Source of the DNA: Bacteroidaceae bacterium
GTDB taxonomy: Bacteria > Bacteroidota > Bacteroidia > Bacteroidales > Bacteroidaceae
DNA length: 61,786 nucleotides
Direction: 5' to 3'
Assembly (NCBI GenBank): GCA_902362595.1
Contig: CABIXF010000023.1
Coordinates: 1-61,786, forward strand
Below are positions 34,195 through 43,531 of the stretch, piece after piece. Numbering within the stretch: position 1 is the first letter of the stretch; every line of letters begins with the position of its first letter. The notes beneath the pieces were generated by a model. The model worked only from the letters and a program-made list of their open reading frames with translations, was not told the origin of the DNA and ran no database searches. Both the position numbers and the translations under genes were made by a program.

Positions 34195-36393
34195 ATGACC
34201 ATGAAAAACTTTATTGTGACGGCTTTGGGTGCACTAGTGGGGGTTCAGTATGCGGGGGCTGCCGAGAAGAAAATTATCCGCATTTCTACGGATAAGACGG
34301 ACTTGGTACTCCAGGTGGCTGAAAACGGACGACTCTATCAGAGTTATCTGGGAGAGAAATTGTTGCACGAGGCTGACTTGGCGAATCTTGACTGGAGAGT
34401 ACATCCTGCTTCGGATGCGAGTGTTTCTGCTCGTGGATGGGAGGTCTATTCCGGTTCGGGAAATGAGGATTTCTTTGAACCAGCGGTAGGCATTACCCAT
34501 GCTGACGGGAATGCTTCCACGTGGCTATATTATGTGTCTTCTTCTTCCAAAAGTGTGGAAGGAGGTACGCAGACCGATATCTTGTTGCGCGATGACAAAT
34601 ATCCGGTAGACGTGACATTGCATTATGTAGCTTATGAGAAGGAAAATATCATCAAGACCTGGAGTGAAATAAAACATCAGGAAAAGAAACCGGTCCAGTT
34701 GTTCCGTTATGCTTCGACCATGTTGTATTTCAATAGTCCTTCTTATTATCTGACTGAGTTCAGTGGGGACTGGGCAAAGGAAGTACAGATGAATATCCAG
34801 AAACTGGAATTTGGAAAGAAAGTGATAGATACCAAATTGGGAAGCCGTGCTGCCATGCATGCACAACCTTTTTTCATGGTCGGTCTGAATGCTCCTGCCT
34901 CAGAAAATCAGGGAGAAGTCCTGATGGGTACATTGGGGTGGACAGGTAACTTCAGTTTTACATTTGAAGTGGATAACGTGGGAAACCTGCGTGTGATTCC
35001 AGCTGTTAATCCTTATGCTTCCAATTATGAGCTGGCGAAAGGAGAGGTATTCACTACTCCGGAGTTCATCTTTACCCTGAGTCATCAAGGTACGGGTGAA
35101 GGAAGCCGTAATTTCCAGGAGTGGGCTCGTAATTATCAGCTGAAGGACGGAAAAGGTTCTCGCCTGAGCTTATTGAACAACTGGGAAAATACGGGATTCG
35201 ACTTCAATGAGGATATTCTGGTCGATTTGATTCGGGAAACGAAGGAACTCGGCGTGGATATGTTTCTGCTGGATGACGGATGGTTTGGAAACAAATACAA
35301 GCGTAGCGGGGATACCGCAGGACTGGGAGACTGGGAAACTACGGCTGACAAGCTTCCTGGTGGTATTAACGCGTTGGTGCAGGCTGCTCAGAAAGAAGGA
35401 GTGAAGTTTGGCCTTTGGATTGAACCGGAAATGGTCAATCCTCAAAGCGAATTGTTCGAAAAGCATCCCGATTGGGCAATCCATTATCCGAACCGTGACA
35501 CTTATTATTACCGCAATCAGCTGGTGTTGGACTTGAGCAATCCGCAGGTGCAGGATTATGTGTACGGTGTTATCGACAACCTGTTGAAAGAGAATCCGGG
35601 TATTGCTTACTTTAAGTGGGATTGTAACAGTCCGATTACAAATATTTATTCTTCTTACTTGAAAACAAGACAGGGACGTCTTTATATTGATCATGTGAGA
35701 GGCGTCTACAATGTCATGAAACGGGTAAAGGAGAATTATCCGGATGTGCCGATGATGCTTTGTTCCGGTGGCGGTGCCCGCTGTGACTACGAAGCCTTGA
35801 AATATTTCACAGAGTTCTGGTGCAGTGATAATACTGATCCGGTGGAAAGAGCCTATATTCAATGGGGATTCTCCCAGTTCTTCCCGGCAAAGGCCATGTG
35901 TGCGCATGTTACTAGCTGGAACAAGAATGCTTCTATTAAGTTCCGTACGGATATGGCTTCCATGTGTAAATTGGGTTTTGATATTGGATTGAAAGACCTG
36001 AAAGCTGAGGAGCTGGAATATTGCCAGCTTGCTGTGGCCAACTGGAAACGTTTGCAGCCGGTGATATTGGACGGTGTACAATATCGTCTGGTGTCTCCGT
36101 ATGAATCCAATCACATGGCCGTGAATTACGTTAGTCAGGATTGTTCGAAGGGCGTGGTATTTACCTATGACATTTACCCTCGTTTCCAAGAAAAACTGAT
36201 GAAGCTGAAGGTGCGGGGACTGGATCCGAATAAAATGTATAAGGTGGAAGAAATCAATCTGATGCCGACGGAAGAATCTGAACTGAAGGAGCATGGAAAA
36301 GTCTTCTCTGGCGATTATCTGATGAAGGTGGGACTGGATGTCTTTGGTTTTCAGCCGACTCGAAGTCACGTAATAGAGTTGACTGCTGAATAA
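34195..36393 (+). CDS. GH36 alpha-galactosidase
   Basis: A 732-residue exported GH36 enzyme that removes terminal alpha-1,6-galactose. The signal peptide ends near 'VQYAGAAEK'. The N-terminal beta-supersandwich is followed by a TIM barrel with 'FLLDDGWFG' (357-365), 'WIEPEMVNPQSEL' (408-420), nucleophile Asp476 in 'YFKWDCN', the 'CSGGGARCDYEALKYF' segment, and the acid/base region 'WCSDNTDPVERA' with Asp545. Its position 20 bp after a GH32 gene suggests that raffinose, stachyose or similar galactosyl-sucroses are taken apart together: GH36 yields sucrose, GH32 yields glucose and fructose. An internal ATG six bases later is an alternative start. Confidence 0.94.
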   Translation: MTMKNFIVTALGALVGVQYAGAAEKKIIRISTDKTDLVLQVAENGRLYQSYLGEKLLHEADLANLDWRVHPASDASVSARGWEVYSGSGNEDFFEPAVGITHADGNASTWLYYVSSSSKSVEGGTQTDILLRDDKYPVDVTLHYVAYEKENIIKTWSEIKHQEKKPVQLFRYASTMLYFNSPSYYLTEFSGDWAKEVQMNIQKLEFGKKVIDTKLGSRAAMHAQPFFMVGLNAPASENQGEVLMGTLGWTGNFSFTFEVDNVGNLRVIPAVNPYASNYELAKGEVFTTPEFIFTLSHQGTGEGSRNFQEWARNYQLKDGKGSRLSLLNNWENTGFDFNEDILVDLIRETKELGVDMFLLDDGWFGNKYKRSGDTAGLGDWETTADKLPGGINALVQAAQKEGVKFGLWIEPEMVNPQSELFEKHPDWAIHYPNRDTYYYRNQLVLDLSNPQVQDYVYGVIDNLLKENPGIAYFKWDCNSPITNIYSSYLKTRQGRLYIDHVRGVYNVMKRVKENYPDVPMMLCSGGGARCDYEALKYFTEFWCSDNTDPVERAYIQWGFSQFFPAKAMCAHVTSWNKNASIKFRTDMASMCKLGFDIGLKDLKAEELEYCQLAVANWKRLQPVILDGVQYRLVSPYESNHMAVNYVSQDCSKGVVFTYDIYPRFQEKLMKLKVRGLDPNKMYKVEEINLMPTEESELKEHGKVFSGDYLMKVGLDVFGFQPTRSHVIELTAE

Positions 36394-36438
36394 TCTCTGC
36401 AAAAAGAGAAAAGAATGTAAACTAAAAAACGAACGAAA

Positions 36439-37599
36439 ATGACAAATACTCAATTAAAATATGCGAAACTCTTCCCGGTGATGCTTTGTTTCTTTGCCAT
36501 GGGATTTGTAGACCTGGTGGGAATCGCGTCCAATTATGTGAAGGAAGATTTGAACCTGAGTGATTCCGAAGCGAATATATTTCCTTCTTTGGTGTTTTTC
36601 TGGTTTCTGATATTTTCCGTACCTACGGGAATGTTGATGAACCGCATCGGGCGCAAAAAAACAGTCCTGTTAAGTTTGGTAGTCACCTTCTTCTCGCTGC
36701 TGCTTCCGATGTTTGGGGATAGCTACGGATTGATGCTTTGCGCTTTCTCCTTGTTGGGAATCGGAAATGCATTGATGCAGACTTCTCTGAATCCGTTGCT
36801 GAGTAATATTATCTCAGGCGATCGTTTGGCCAGTACGCTGACTTTTGGTCAGTTTGTGAAGGCCATCGCTTCTTTCCTGGCACCTTATTTGGCCATGTGG
36901 GGGGCTTTGCAAACCATTCCGACTTTTGGCTTGGGATGGAGAGTGCTGTTCCCGATTTACATGGTGGTAGCTATCTTTGCCATTCTGTTGCTTTCTGCTA
37001 CTCCGATTACCGAGGAACAGCCGGATAAAGCTTCTGGTTTTACAGATTGTTTGAAACTATTGGGTAAACCGTTTATCCTGTTGTCTTTCTTGGGTATTAT
37101 GTGCCATGTAGGGATTGACGTAGGTACGAACACTACGGCTCCTAAAATTCTGATGGAGCGTATTGGTATGACGCTGACGGAGGCTGGATTTGCGACGAGC
37201 CTGTATTTTATTTTCCGTACACTGGGATGTTTCTCCGGTGCCTTTATCCTGCGGGTCGTATCTTCCAAGGTCTTTTTCCTGATTAGTGTGATTTGTATGA
37301 TGCTGGCCATGATTGGGCTTTTCGCCTTCGATTCACGCATGATTATTTATATATGTATTGCTTTGATTGGTTTTGGAAATTCCAATGTCTTTTCCATTAT
37401 CTTTTCACAAGCGCTGTTGGCTATGCCGGATAAAAAGAATGAAGTGTCAGGTCTGATGATTATGGGACTTTTCGGCGGTACTATCTTTCCGCTTCTGATG
37501 GGAATTGCCAGTGATGCGGTTGGACAGACTGGAGCTGTGGCAGTCATGACTGCTGGTGTGATTTATTTACTTTTTTATACATTGAAAATTAAACATTAA
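36439..37599 (+). CDS. MFS sugar permease (FucP/GluP-like)
   Basis: A 386-residue inner-membrane transporter with about 12 helices. 'GMLMNRIGRKKTVLLS' between helices 2 and 3 is the MFS loop signature, and 'LLGIGNALMQTSLNPLLSNII' resembles the fucose/glucose/galactose:H+ symporter group. The Bacteroides thetaiotaomicron fructan locus encodes a comparable monosaccharide importer next to a fructokinase. Here the gene lies 45 bp after the alpha-galactosidase and 11 bp before the fructokinase, so fructose (or sucrose) is the likely cargo. Confidence 0.88.
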   Translation: MTNTQLKYAKLFPVMLCFFAMGFVDLVGIASNYVKEDLNLSDSEANIFPSLVFFWFLIFSVPTGMLMNRIGRKKTVLLSLVVTFFSLLLPMFGDSYGLMLCAFSLLGIGNALMQTSLNPLLSNIISGDRLASTLTFGQFVKAIASFLAPYLAMWGALQTIPTFGLGWRVLFPIYMVVAIFAILLLSATPITEEQPDKASGFTDCLKLLGKPFILLSFLGIMCHVGIDVGTNTTAPKILMERIGMTLTEAGFATSLYFIFRTLGCFSGAFILRVVSSKVFFLISVICMMLAMIGLFAFDSRMIIYICIALIGFGNSNVFSIIFSQALLAMPDKKNEVSGLMIMGLFGGTIFPLLMGIASDAVGQTGAVAVMTAGVIYLLFYTLKIKH

Positions 37600-37610
37600 A
37601 TAATAAGACT

Positions 37611-38495
37611 ATGAATAATACAATTGTCGTAGGTATAGGAGAAGCACTGTGGGACGTGCTGCCTGAAGGAAAGAAAATTGGAGGGGCTCCAGCAAATTTT
37701 GCATATCATGTATCACAGTTCGGACTTGACGGACGTGCGGTAAGTGCGGTAGGAGAAGACAAGTTGGGAACTGAAATTCTGGAAAACTTTTATGAAAAGA
37801 ATCTGCATTGTATGATTGAGCGTGTACCGTATCCGACAGGAACTGTACAGGTGGAATTAGATGCGGAAGGAGTTCCTTGCTATGATATCAAAGAAGGAGT
37901 GGCATGGGATAATATCCCGTATACGATGGCTTTGGAAGGTTTAGCCAAGCAAACTACAGCGGTTTGTTTCGGTTCACTGGCTCAGCGTAGTGTGGTTTCC
38001 CGCGAAACAATCAATAAATTCTTGGATGCCATGCCGAAGGAGGGTACTCTGAAAGTTTTTGATATTAATCTCCGTCAAGGTTTCTATACAAAAGAAGTGC
38101 TTTGTAATTCTTTTAGAAAATGCAACGTACTGAAGATAAATGATGAAGAGTTGGTTACGGTCAGCCGTATGTTTGGCTATCCGGGCATTGATTTGCAGGA
38201 TAAATGTTGGATCTTGCTGGCAAAATATAATCTGAAAATGTTGATTCTGACTTGTGGAGTAAATGGAAGTTATGTGTTTACTCCTGGAAATGTGTCTTTT
38301 GTAGAGACTCCTAAAGTAGAAGTGGCAGATACGGTAGGGGCAGGGGATTCATTCACTGCTACGTTTGTGGCTTCCATTTTGAAAGGAAAAACAGTACGTG
38401 AAGCACACGAATTGGCTGTAGAGGTTTCAGCTTTTGTATGTACTCAGAATGGAGCTATGCCAGAGTTTCCTTTATATTTAAGAAACAAGATGTAA
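37611..38495 (+). CDS. Fructokinase, PfkB (ribokinase) family
   Basis: A 294-residue cytoplasmic kinase. The N-terminal 'GIGEALWDVLPEGKKIGGAPANFAYHV' contains the GGAPANxA substrate motif of fructokinases. The C-terminal PfkB signature 'ADTVGAGDSFTATFVASIL' holds the catalytic Asp and the anion hole. It should phosphorylate fructose to fructose-6-phosphate, feeding glycolysis and also glmS substrate. It is the last gene of the PUL 1 catabolic operon and is followed by a hairpin terminator at 38548-38580. Confidence 0.93.
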   Translation: MNNTIVVGIGEALWDVLPEGKKIGGAPANFAYHVSQFGLDGRAVSAVGEDKLGTEILENFYEKNLHCMIERVPYPTGTVQVELDAEGVPCYDIKEGVAWDNIPYTMALEGLAKQTTAVCFGSLAQRSVVSRETINKFLDAMPKEGTLKVFDINLRQGFYTKEVLCNSFRKCNVLKINDEELVTVSRMFGYPGIDLQDKCWILLAKYNLKMLILTCGVNGSYVFTPGNVSFVETPKVEVADTVGAGDSFTATFVASILKGKTVREAHELAVEVSAFVCTQNGAMPEFPLYLRNKM

Positions 38496-38547
38496 AATAA
38501 TAAGGTTTATAAGTTTGTATTTTTAGTTTAGGTTAGATTTGAAGAGT

Positions 38548-38580
38548 ATGCGGTTTTGGCTGTGACGGCTGGAACCGCAT
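38548..38580 (+). terminator. Terminator after the fructokinase gene
   Basis: ATGCGGTT (38548-38555) pairs with AACCGCAT (38573-38580), followed by TTATTGTTT. It separates the catabolic operon from the regulator gene. Confidence 0.65.
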
Positions 38581-38639
38581 TTATTGTTTAAAATGCAGAA
38601 AAAACACTTTCTGATAAGTGCCCTTTTCGAGCTTTGATG

Positions 38640-38647
38640 TATCTTTG
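38640..38647 (+). promoter_or_regulatory. -7 box TATCTTTG of the PUL 1 regulator gene
   Basis: It matches TAnnTTTG and lies 15 bp before the ATG at 38663, giving a very short leader. No dyad operator precedes it, so the sensor is probably expressed constitutively. Confidence 0.5.
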
Positions 38648-38662
38648 TAAGGTTAACTTAAT

Positions 38663-41455
38663 ATGAATTGCATGAAACATCGATGGCATAGATACCTTTT
38701 ATTGTTTTTTCTTGTTAGTTTGTCAATAGCTTGTAACAGAAAAAAGCCTGAGTATATTATTGGAGTTTCGCAATGTAGCAATGATGAATGGCGTGTGCAG
38801 ATGAACAAAGAAATTCTGCGCGAGGCTCTTTTTTATCCAGAAGTGAAAGTTGATATTCGGCAGGCTCAAGACGACAATCAGCGGCAGATAAATGACATTA
38901 AAGAGTTCATCCACCAAAAAGTGAGCCTGATAATTGTTGCTCCTAATGAGGCAGGAGCGATAGCGCCGGTACTGGAAGAAGCATACGAGGCTGGTATTCC
39001 CGTAGTACTGGTTGACCGGAAAATTCATTCTGACAAATATACAGCTTATGTAGGGGCAGATAATTATGAGGTCGGGAAAAAGGTCGGTGAATATATTATC
39101 AATGTGTTGCATGGGAATGGAAAAATTGTAGAGATAACAGGGCTGAAGGCATCGACTCCGGCTGTGGAACGGCATCGGGGAATGATGGATGCTTTGAAGG
39201 CCGCACCGGGCATAAATGTGGTGGCTTCTGCGGATGCCGGTTGGTTTAAGGAGAGAGCCCGTATGGTGGTGGATACTATTTTAAAGAAACATGACCGAAT
39301 TGATTTGATTTTTGCTCAAAATGACCGAATGGCCATGGGCGCCTATCAGGAAGCTTTTCGTCAGGGGCGTGAGAAAGATATTTTATTCATTGGAGTCGAT
39401 GCCGTAGCCGGAAAGGGATATGGGGTAGAGAGTGTGGCTAAAGGAGAATTGAATGCTACTTTTATTTATCCTACAGGTGGTGACAAGGTGATGCAGGTGG
39501 CAATGTCCATATTGAAAGGGAAGAAATATGCACGAGAAAATTATCTATCTACGGCTGCAGTGAACAGGGACAATGCGCGAATTATGCAGATGCAGACAGA
39601 ACATATTTTTTCGCTGGACCACAAGATTGAATTACTTCATAATCGGTTGGATGATTATTTTCTCCGTTATTCTGCGCAGAAAATGTTTTTATATGCTTGT
39701 GTAGTAATATTAGTTCTGGTAGGGTTCTTGTTGTTTTTCCTGGTACGGGCTTTTTGGATGAAGAATCGGTTGAATACAGAATTATCTGCACAGAAAAAGC
39801 AGTTGGAACAACAACGTGATCAGTTGCAGGAACAGCGTGATCAGTTGATTGTGTTGTCTCGTCAACTGGAAGAGGCCACACATGCCAAACTGGCTTTTTT
39901 TACCAGTGTATCACATGATTTTCGTACTCCGTTGACATTGATAGCCGACCCGGTAAACCAGTTGTTGGAAGAGAAGCATTTGGGTGAACGTGAGAGAGAA
40001 ATGCTGGAGATTGTCGGTCGGAATGTGTCTATTTTGTTGAGATTGATTACACAGATTCTTGATTTTCAGAAATATGAGTGTGGAAAGTTGGTTTTGTGCC
40101 TTTCTGAATTTAATGTGTTTGAGGGAATCAAGGAATGGACAAAAGCTTTTCATGTATTGGCATCCAGAAGACATATCCATTTTGCTGTGACGGCAGAAGG
40201 GAATGAGGCGGATTACGTGATGATTGCTGATGCAGAAAAGATGGAGCGCATTACTTATAATTTATTGTCTAATGCATTTAAGTTTACTCCGGAAAAAGGG
40301 GAGATAAAGATTGAGCTGTCGCGTAGGAAGCAGGAACAGGAGAATCTTTTGTGTTTAAAGGTTAGTGATACAGGTATTGGCATGTCGGAAGAGCATGCTC
40401 GTCATGTGTTTGAGCGTTTCTATCAGATTGATATGCAGCACACTGGCTCAGGAATAGGGCTGGCATTGGTGGAAGCTTTTGTACATTTACACCACGGGCA
40501 GGTGAAAATTGAAACCGCGGAAGGAAAAGGAACCTGTTTTTTGATAGAACTTCCCATGAAACAGGAAGGAGAGGTGAAAAAAATGACAGAGAAAAATGAA
40601 GTTTTGAAAAACTTGCAGGAAGGAGCAGTATTGGATGCAGGAACAGAAACATTGCGTCAGTTGCCCAAACAGATAGAGACGGATAAAGGCAATGAGAAAG
40701 AAGTGGTATTGGTGATTGATGACAATCAGGATGTCAGGAATTATGTCAAAATGCTGTTGCAGGATAAATATACAGTTCTGGAGGCTGTCAACGGACAAGA
40801 AGGAATCAGGCAGGCGATGAAATATGTGCCGGATATTATCATCTGCGATGTCATGATGCCTGTGATGGATGGTATCGAATGCTGCCGTCGATTAAAAAGC
40901 GAACTGCAGACTTCCCATATTCCTGTAATGATGCTGACAGCTTATACCATGGATGAACAACGAATCCAGGGCTATGATTCGGGAGCGGATGCCTATTTGG
41001 CAAAGCCTTTTAGTGCTAAATTGTTGTTGACGCGTATCCGAAATTTAATAGACAACCGTAAACGTTTGAAATTGATGACCGACTCGATGGCTTCCATGCA
41101 AAAGCAATCTTTGGGAGAGGTCGATAAGGGGTTTATAGAAAAGCTGAAGGCATTGATTGACGAGAAAATGGGTGATTCAACTTTAAGCGTGGAAGATTTG
41201 GGAGCGGATTTAGGCTTAGGACGCGTACAGTTATATCGTAAGACGAAGGCTTTGACGGGTTACTCGCCTAATGAATTGTTGCGTATTGCCCGTCTGAAAA
41301 AAGCAGCTTCATTACTGGCTTCTTCGGAAAAAACAGTGGCGGAGATAACGTATGAAGTAGGTTTCAGTTCTCCTTCTTACTTTACCCGATGTTACAAAGA
41401 TTATTTTGGAGAAAGTCCCACTGATTTCTTAAAAAGACGGAATGGAAAAGGGTGA
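38663..41455 (+). CDS. Hybrid two-component system sensor/regulator with periplasmic sugar-binding domain (BT1754-like)
   Basis: A 930-residue one-protein phosphorelay. The order is: signal-like segment (11-24), a type I periplasmic-binding-protein domain (about 31-300; 'IIVAPNEAGAIAPVLEEAYEAGIPVVLVDR'), one transmembrane helix (341-363), coiled coil (370-408), HisKA with His418 ('SVSHDFRTP'), HATPase (N-box near 533-538, G2 'GSGIGL' 595-600), receiver with Asp729 ('CDVMMPVMDG'), and an AraC-type helix-turn-helix (about 840-925). BT1754 of B. thetaiotaomicron has this build and senses fructose directly. With GH32 and fructokinase genes next door the same ligand is likely. It probably binds the two 60-bp dyads. 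Confidence 0.94.
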   Translation: MNCMKHRWHRYLLLFFLVSLSIACNRKKPEYIIGVSQCSNDEWRVQMNKEILREALFYPEVKVDIRQAQDDNQRQINDIKEFIHQKVSLIIVAPNEAGAIAPVLEEAYEAGIPVVLVDRKIHSDKYTAYVGADNYEVGKKVGEYIINVLHGNGKIVEITGLKASTPAVERHRGMMDALKAAPGINVVASADAGWFKERARMVVDTILKKHDRIDLIFAQNDRMAMGAYQEAFRQGREKDILFIGVDAVAGKGYGVESVAKGELNATFIYPTGGDKVMQVAMSILKGKKYARENYLSTAAVNRDNARIMQMQTEHIFSLDHKIELLHNRLDDYFLRYSAQKMFLYACVVILVLVGFLLFFLVRAFWMKNRLNTELSAQKKQLEQQRDQLQEQRDQLIVLSRQLEEATHAKLAFFTSVSHDFRTPLTLIADPVNQLLEEKHLGEREREMLEIVGRNVSILLRLITQILDFQKYECGKLVLCLSEFNVFEGIKEWTKAFHVLASRRHIHFAVTAEGNEADYVMIADAEKMERITYNLLSNAFKFTPEKGEIKIELSRRKQEQENLLCLKVSDTGIGMSEEHARHVFERFYQIDMQHTGSGIGLALVEAFVHLHHGQVKIETAEGKGTCFLIELPMKQEGEVKKMTEKNEVLKNLQEGAVLDAGTETLRQLPKQIETDKGNEKEVVLVIDDNQDVRNYVKMLLQDKYTVLEAVNGQEGIRQAMKYVPDIIICDVMMPVMDGIECCRRLKSELQTSHIPVMMLTAYTMDEQRIQGYDSGADAYLAKPFSAKLLLTRIRNLIDNRKRLKLMTDSMASMQKQSLGEVDKGFIEKLKALIDEKMGDSTLSVEDLGADLGLGRVQLYRKTKALTGYSPNELLRIARLKKAASLLASSEKTVAEITYEVGFSSPSYFTRCYKDYFGESPTDFLKRRNGKG

Positions 41456-41493
41456 GAGAAAAAATATTCTTTTCTAGCTAAAAGAAATAGTTG

Positions 41494-41501
41494 TATATTT
41501 G
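41494..41501 (+). promoter_or_regulatory. Putative -7 box TATATTTG
   Basis: It matches TAnnTTTG and lies 23 bp before the ATG at 41525. Confidence 0.45.
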
Positions 41502-41524
41502 GGCACTTTTTGAAACAGTAAGGT

Positions 41525-42190
41525 ATGAAACGGATTTTGTTATTGTTATTTGTGGTGAGTATATGGGGCAGCGGGCGTGCTCAGGATTTGAAAACTTTAT
41601 TTGTGGCTATGCCCGACTCTTTGTCTCCTTTCCTGACGGAGGTCAATAAGGCTGATTTTGGAGATTTCTTGGAGAGCGGTATGAAAGCTGAAGTGAAGAA
41701 TCGTTTCGGAAATATATCAGAAATGACAACGTTAACTGCTGATTATTTGTTTTTGAAGAGTACTTCGGCAAGCACATTGGAACTGAAGTTACTTCCGTTG
41801 AATGACTCTGTGAAAGTGATTTGTGCAGTATCCACCTATTTTGCTCCGGCAGGAGATAGCCGGATTGCATTTTATGATACCAACTGGAAAGAATTGCCTT
41901 GTCGTAATTTTATACAATTGCCTCAAGAAGGCGATTTTTATGTAGTGCCACAGTCTGATATTCAGGCGGATTCATTGAAAAATTTGCGGGCCTATGCAGA
42001 TATGTTTTTATGGAAGGCCAACCTGTCAGCCGAACAGTCTGTCATTTCGTTTACGTATACTACTCCTGATTATTTGGATAACGAAACGGCTGGTAAACTG
42101 AAACATTATTTAATCTCAGTTCCGTTGTGTTACGAGTGGAAAGAGGGAAAATTTGAAATGTGTAAAAAAACGAATGTTCCGTTGAAATAG
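41525..42190 (+). CDS. DUF3256 family secreted protein
   Basis: A 221-residue Bacteroidales-specific protein with a signal peptide ending near 'GSGRAQD'. The conserved opening 'LKTLFVAMPDSLSPFLTEVNKADFGDFLESGMKAEVKNRFG' matches DUF3256, as far as I recall the family. No membrane segment or catalytic motif is visible. Function is unknown. It stands alone between the PUL 1 regulator and an M23 peptidase gene. Confidence 0.75.
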   Translation: MKRILLLLFVVSIWGSGRAQDLKTLFVAMPDSLSPFLTEVNKADFGDFLESGMKAEVKNRFGNISEMTTLTADYLFLKSTSASTLELKLLPLNDSVKVICAVSTYFAPAGDSRIAFYDTNWKELPCRNFIQLPQEGDFYVVPQSDIQADSLKNLRAYADMFLWKANLSAEQSVISFTYTTPDYLDNETAGKLKHYLISVPLCYEWKEGKFEMCKKTNVPLK

Positions 42191-42306
42191 ATTTTTTCAT
42201 GTTTTGTTTCGTATAAGCTTGTGTTGTAAAACATCTATTGCGGTGCTTCTGTATGAAAATACATAAAAAATAGTTAACCACACAACCTAATATGACGAAA
42301 AAAAAT

Positions 42307-42314
42307 TATCTTTG
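42307..42314 (+). promoter_or_regulatory. Putative -7 box TATCTTTG with long leader
   Basis: It fits TAnnTTTG. If used, the M23 peptidase mRNA has a leader of about 165 nt. In the leader GTCGG (42420-42424) can pair with CCGAC (42454-42458), with TGG/CCA inside. I see no known riboswitch. The rest of 42190-42486 shows no gene. Confidence 0.4.
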
Positions 42315-42486
42315 GAACGTTGTTTTTAAAAAGTAACGCGTATTTTCTTGAAAATTACAAGAAAAAATGCACTCTGAACGTTGAATTGTTTTTAACCAGT
42401 AGTGGTATTCTGATTAGAGGTCGGGCTGGAATAATTCACATCACGAAGGCCAACCGACGGATACTAGCTGAAAAATATAGAATGGA

Positions 42487-43392
42487 ATGATTTTAAAATG
42501 TATTAGAACAGTAGCGGTAGCAGCCTTGGCGCTAGTTAGTGTAAATGTCTCAGGACAAGATCTTCTCGCTCGTCAGGCTCCTATCGATAGAAAATTGAAA
42601 GCAGTTGATTCATTGGCCTTGATTCGTCAGATTAAAGCAGAACAGGCTGTGTATCCTGCCTATAGTCTTTATCCTAATTGGAACAATGATCGTGTTCATG
42701 CGTACGGTGGTACACAAGTTCCAGATAGTTTCCGAATTGATCTTACCGGTTTTTGCATGCCGACAACTCATACAATCATTACTTCCAAATGCGGTCCTCG
42801 CTGGCGGCGTATGCACAACGGATTGGACATTAAAGTCTACATTGGCGATACCATCCGTGCTGCATTCGACGGACGTGTTCGTATGGTAAAATACGAACGT
42901 AGAGGATACGGTAAATATGTGGTGATTCGTCATGACAATGGCTTGGAAACAATTTATGGTCACTTGTCTAAACAGATTGTAGCTGAAGATCAATATGTGA
43001 AGGCTGGCGATCCGATTGGTTTGGGTGGAAATACCGGTCGTTCTACAGGGTCTCATCTTCATTTTGAAACCCGTTTCTTGGGGGAGGTAATCAATCCGGA
43101 ATTCATGTTTGATTTTCCTAATCAGGATATTGTAGCAGACAGCTATTTGTTTGTGCGGGGAGCCAACCGGTATTCCTATCAGCGTACAAAAGCTTTGGCG
43201 GCTGTGAAATCGGGTAAATCGGGAGCTGAAGAAGCAGAGAAATCAGCCATCCGTTATCATAAGATTCGTAAGGGTGATACATTGGGACGTATATCTCGTT
43301 TGTATCATGTATCTATTGACCGTTTGTGTCAGATTAACGGTATCAAACGGACTACTACGTTGCGTATCGGACAAGTGTTGAGATGTTCATAA
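42487..43392 (+). CDS. M23 family metallopeptidase with C-terminal LysM domain
   Basis: A 301-residue exported cell-wall hydrolase or hydrolase-like protein. A signal peptide ends near 'NVSGQD'. The LytM/M23 domain (about 90-220) has the zinc motifs 'MHNGLDIKVYIGD' (HxxxD), 'IYGHLSK' and 'GSHLHFETR' (HxH), so it should be an active endopeptidase on peptide cross-links. The C-terminal LysM (about 258-300; 'HKIRKGDTLGRISRLYHVSIDRL') binds glycan strands. It ends in a strong terminator at 43419-43460. A single-gene unit. Confidence 0.93.
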   Translation: MILKCIRTVAVAALALVSVNVSGQDLLARQAPIDRKLKAVDSLALIRQIKAEQAVYPAYSLYPNWNNDRVHAYGGTQVPDSFRIDLTGFCMPTTHTIITSKCGPRWRRMHNGLDIKVYIGDTIRAAFDGRVRMVKYERRGYGKYVVIRHDNGLETIYGHLSKQIVAEDQYVKAGDPIGLGGNTGRSTGSHLHFETRFLGEVINPEFMFDFPNQDIVADSYLFVRGANRYSYQRTKALAAVKSGKSGAEEAEKSAIRYHKIRKGDTLGRISRLYHVSIDRLCQINGIKRTTTLRIGQVLRCS

Positions 43393-43418
43393 AAGGAAAT
43401 CCTGAATTTTCAATAATA

Positions 43419-43467
43419 ACCATTTCAGACAGACGTGTATTTCCGGCTGTCTGAAATGGTTTTTTTA
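43419..43467 (+). terminator. Strong intrinsic terminator
   Basis: ACCATTTCAGACAG (43419-43432) and CTGTCTGAAATGGT (43447-43460) form a perfect 14-bp stem with a 14-nt loop, followed by seven T. Confidence 0.9.
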
Positions 43468-43479
43468 TGCCCTTTATTG

Positions 43480-43510
43480 TTTGTGGCTCTGTGAAAAAAC
43501 AGTAACTTTG
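43480..43510 (+). promoter_or_regulatory. Complete Bacteroides-type promoter (TTTG-N19-TAACTTTG)
   Basis: -33 TTTG (43480-43483) and -7 TAACTTTG (43503-43510) are separated by 19 bp, the canonical spacing. It falls inside a possible N-terminal extension of the next frame (TTG at 43481) and therefore shows that translation starts at the ATG at 43532. Confidence 0.8.
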
Positions 43511-43531
43511 CCACACTATTCGAGTAGAAAG

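Noticed and set aside
35170..36453. 427-codon open frame opposite the GH36 gene
   Set aside because: Shadow of a well-supported catalytic domain; no domain-like composition.
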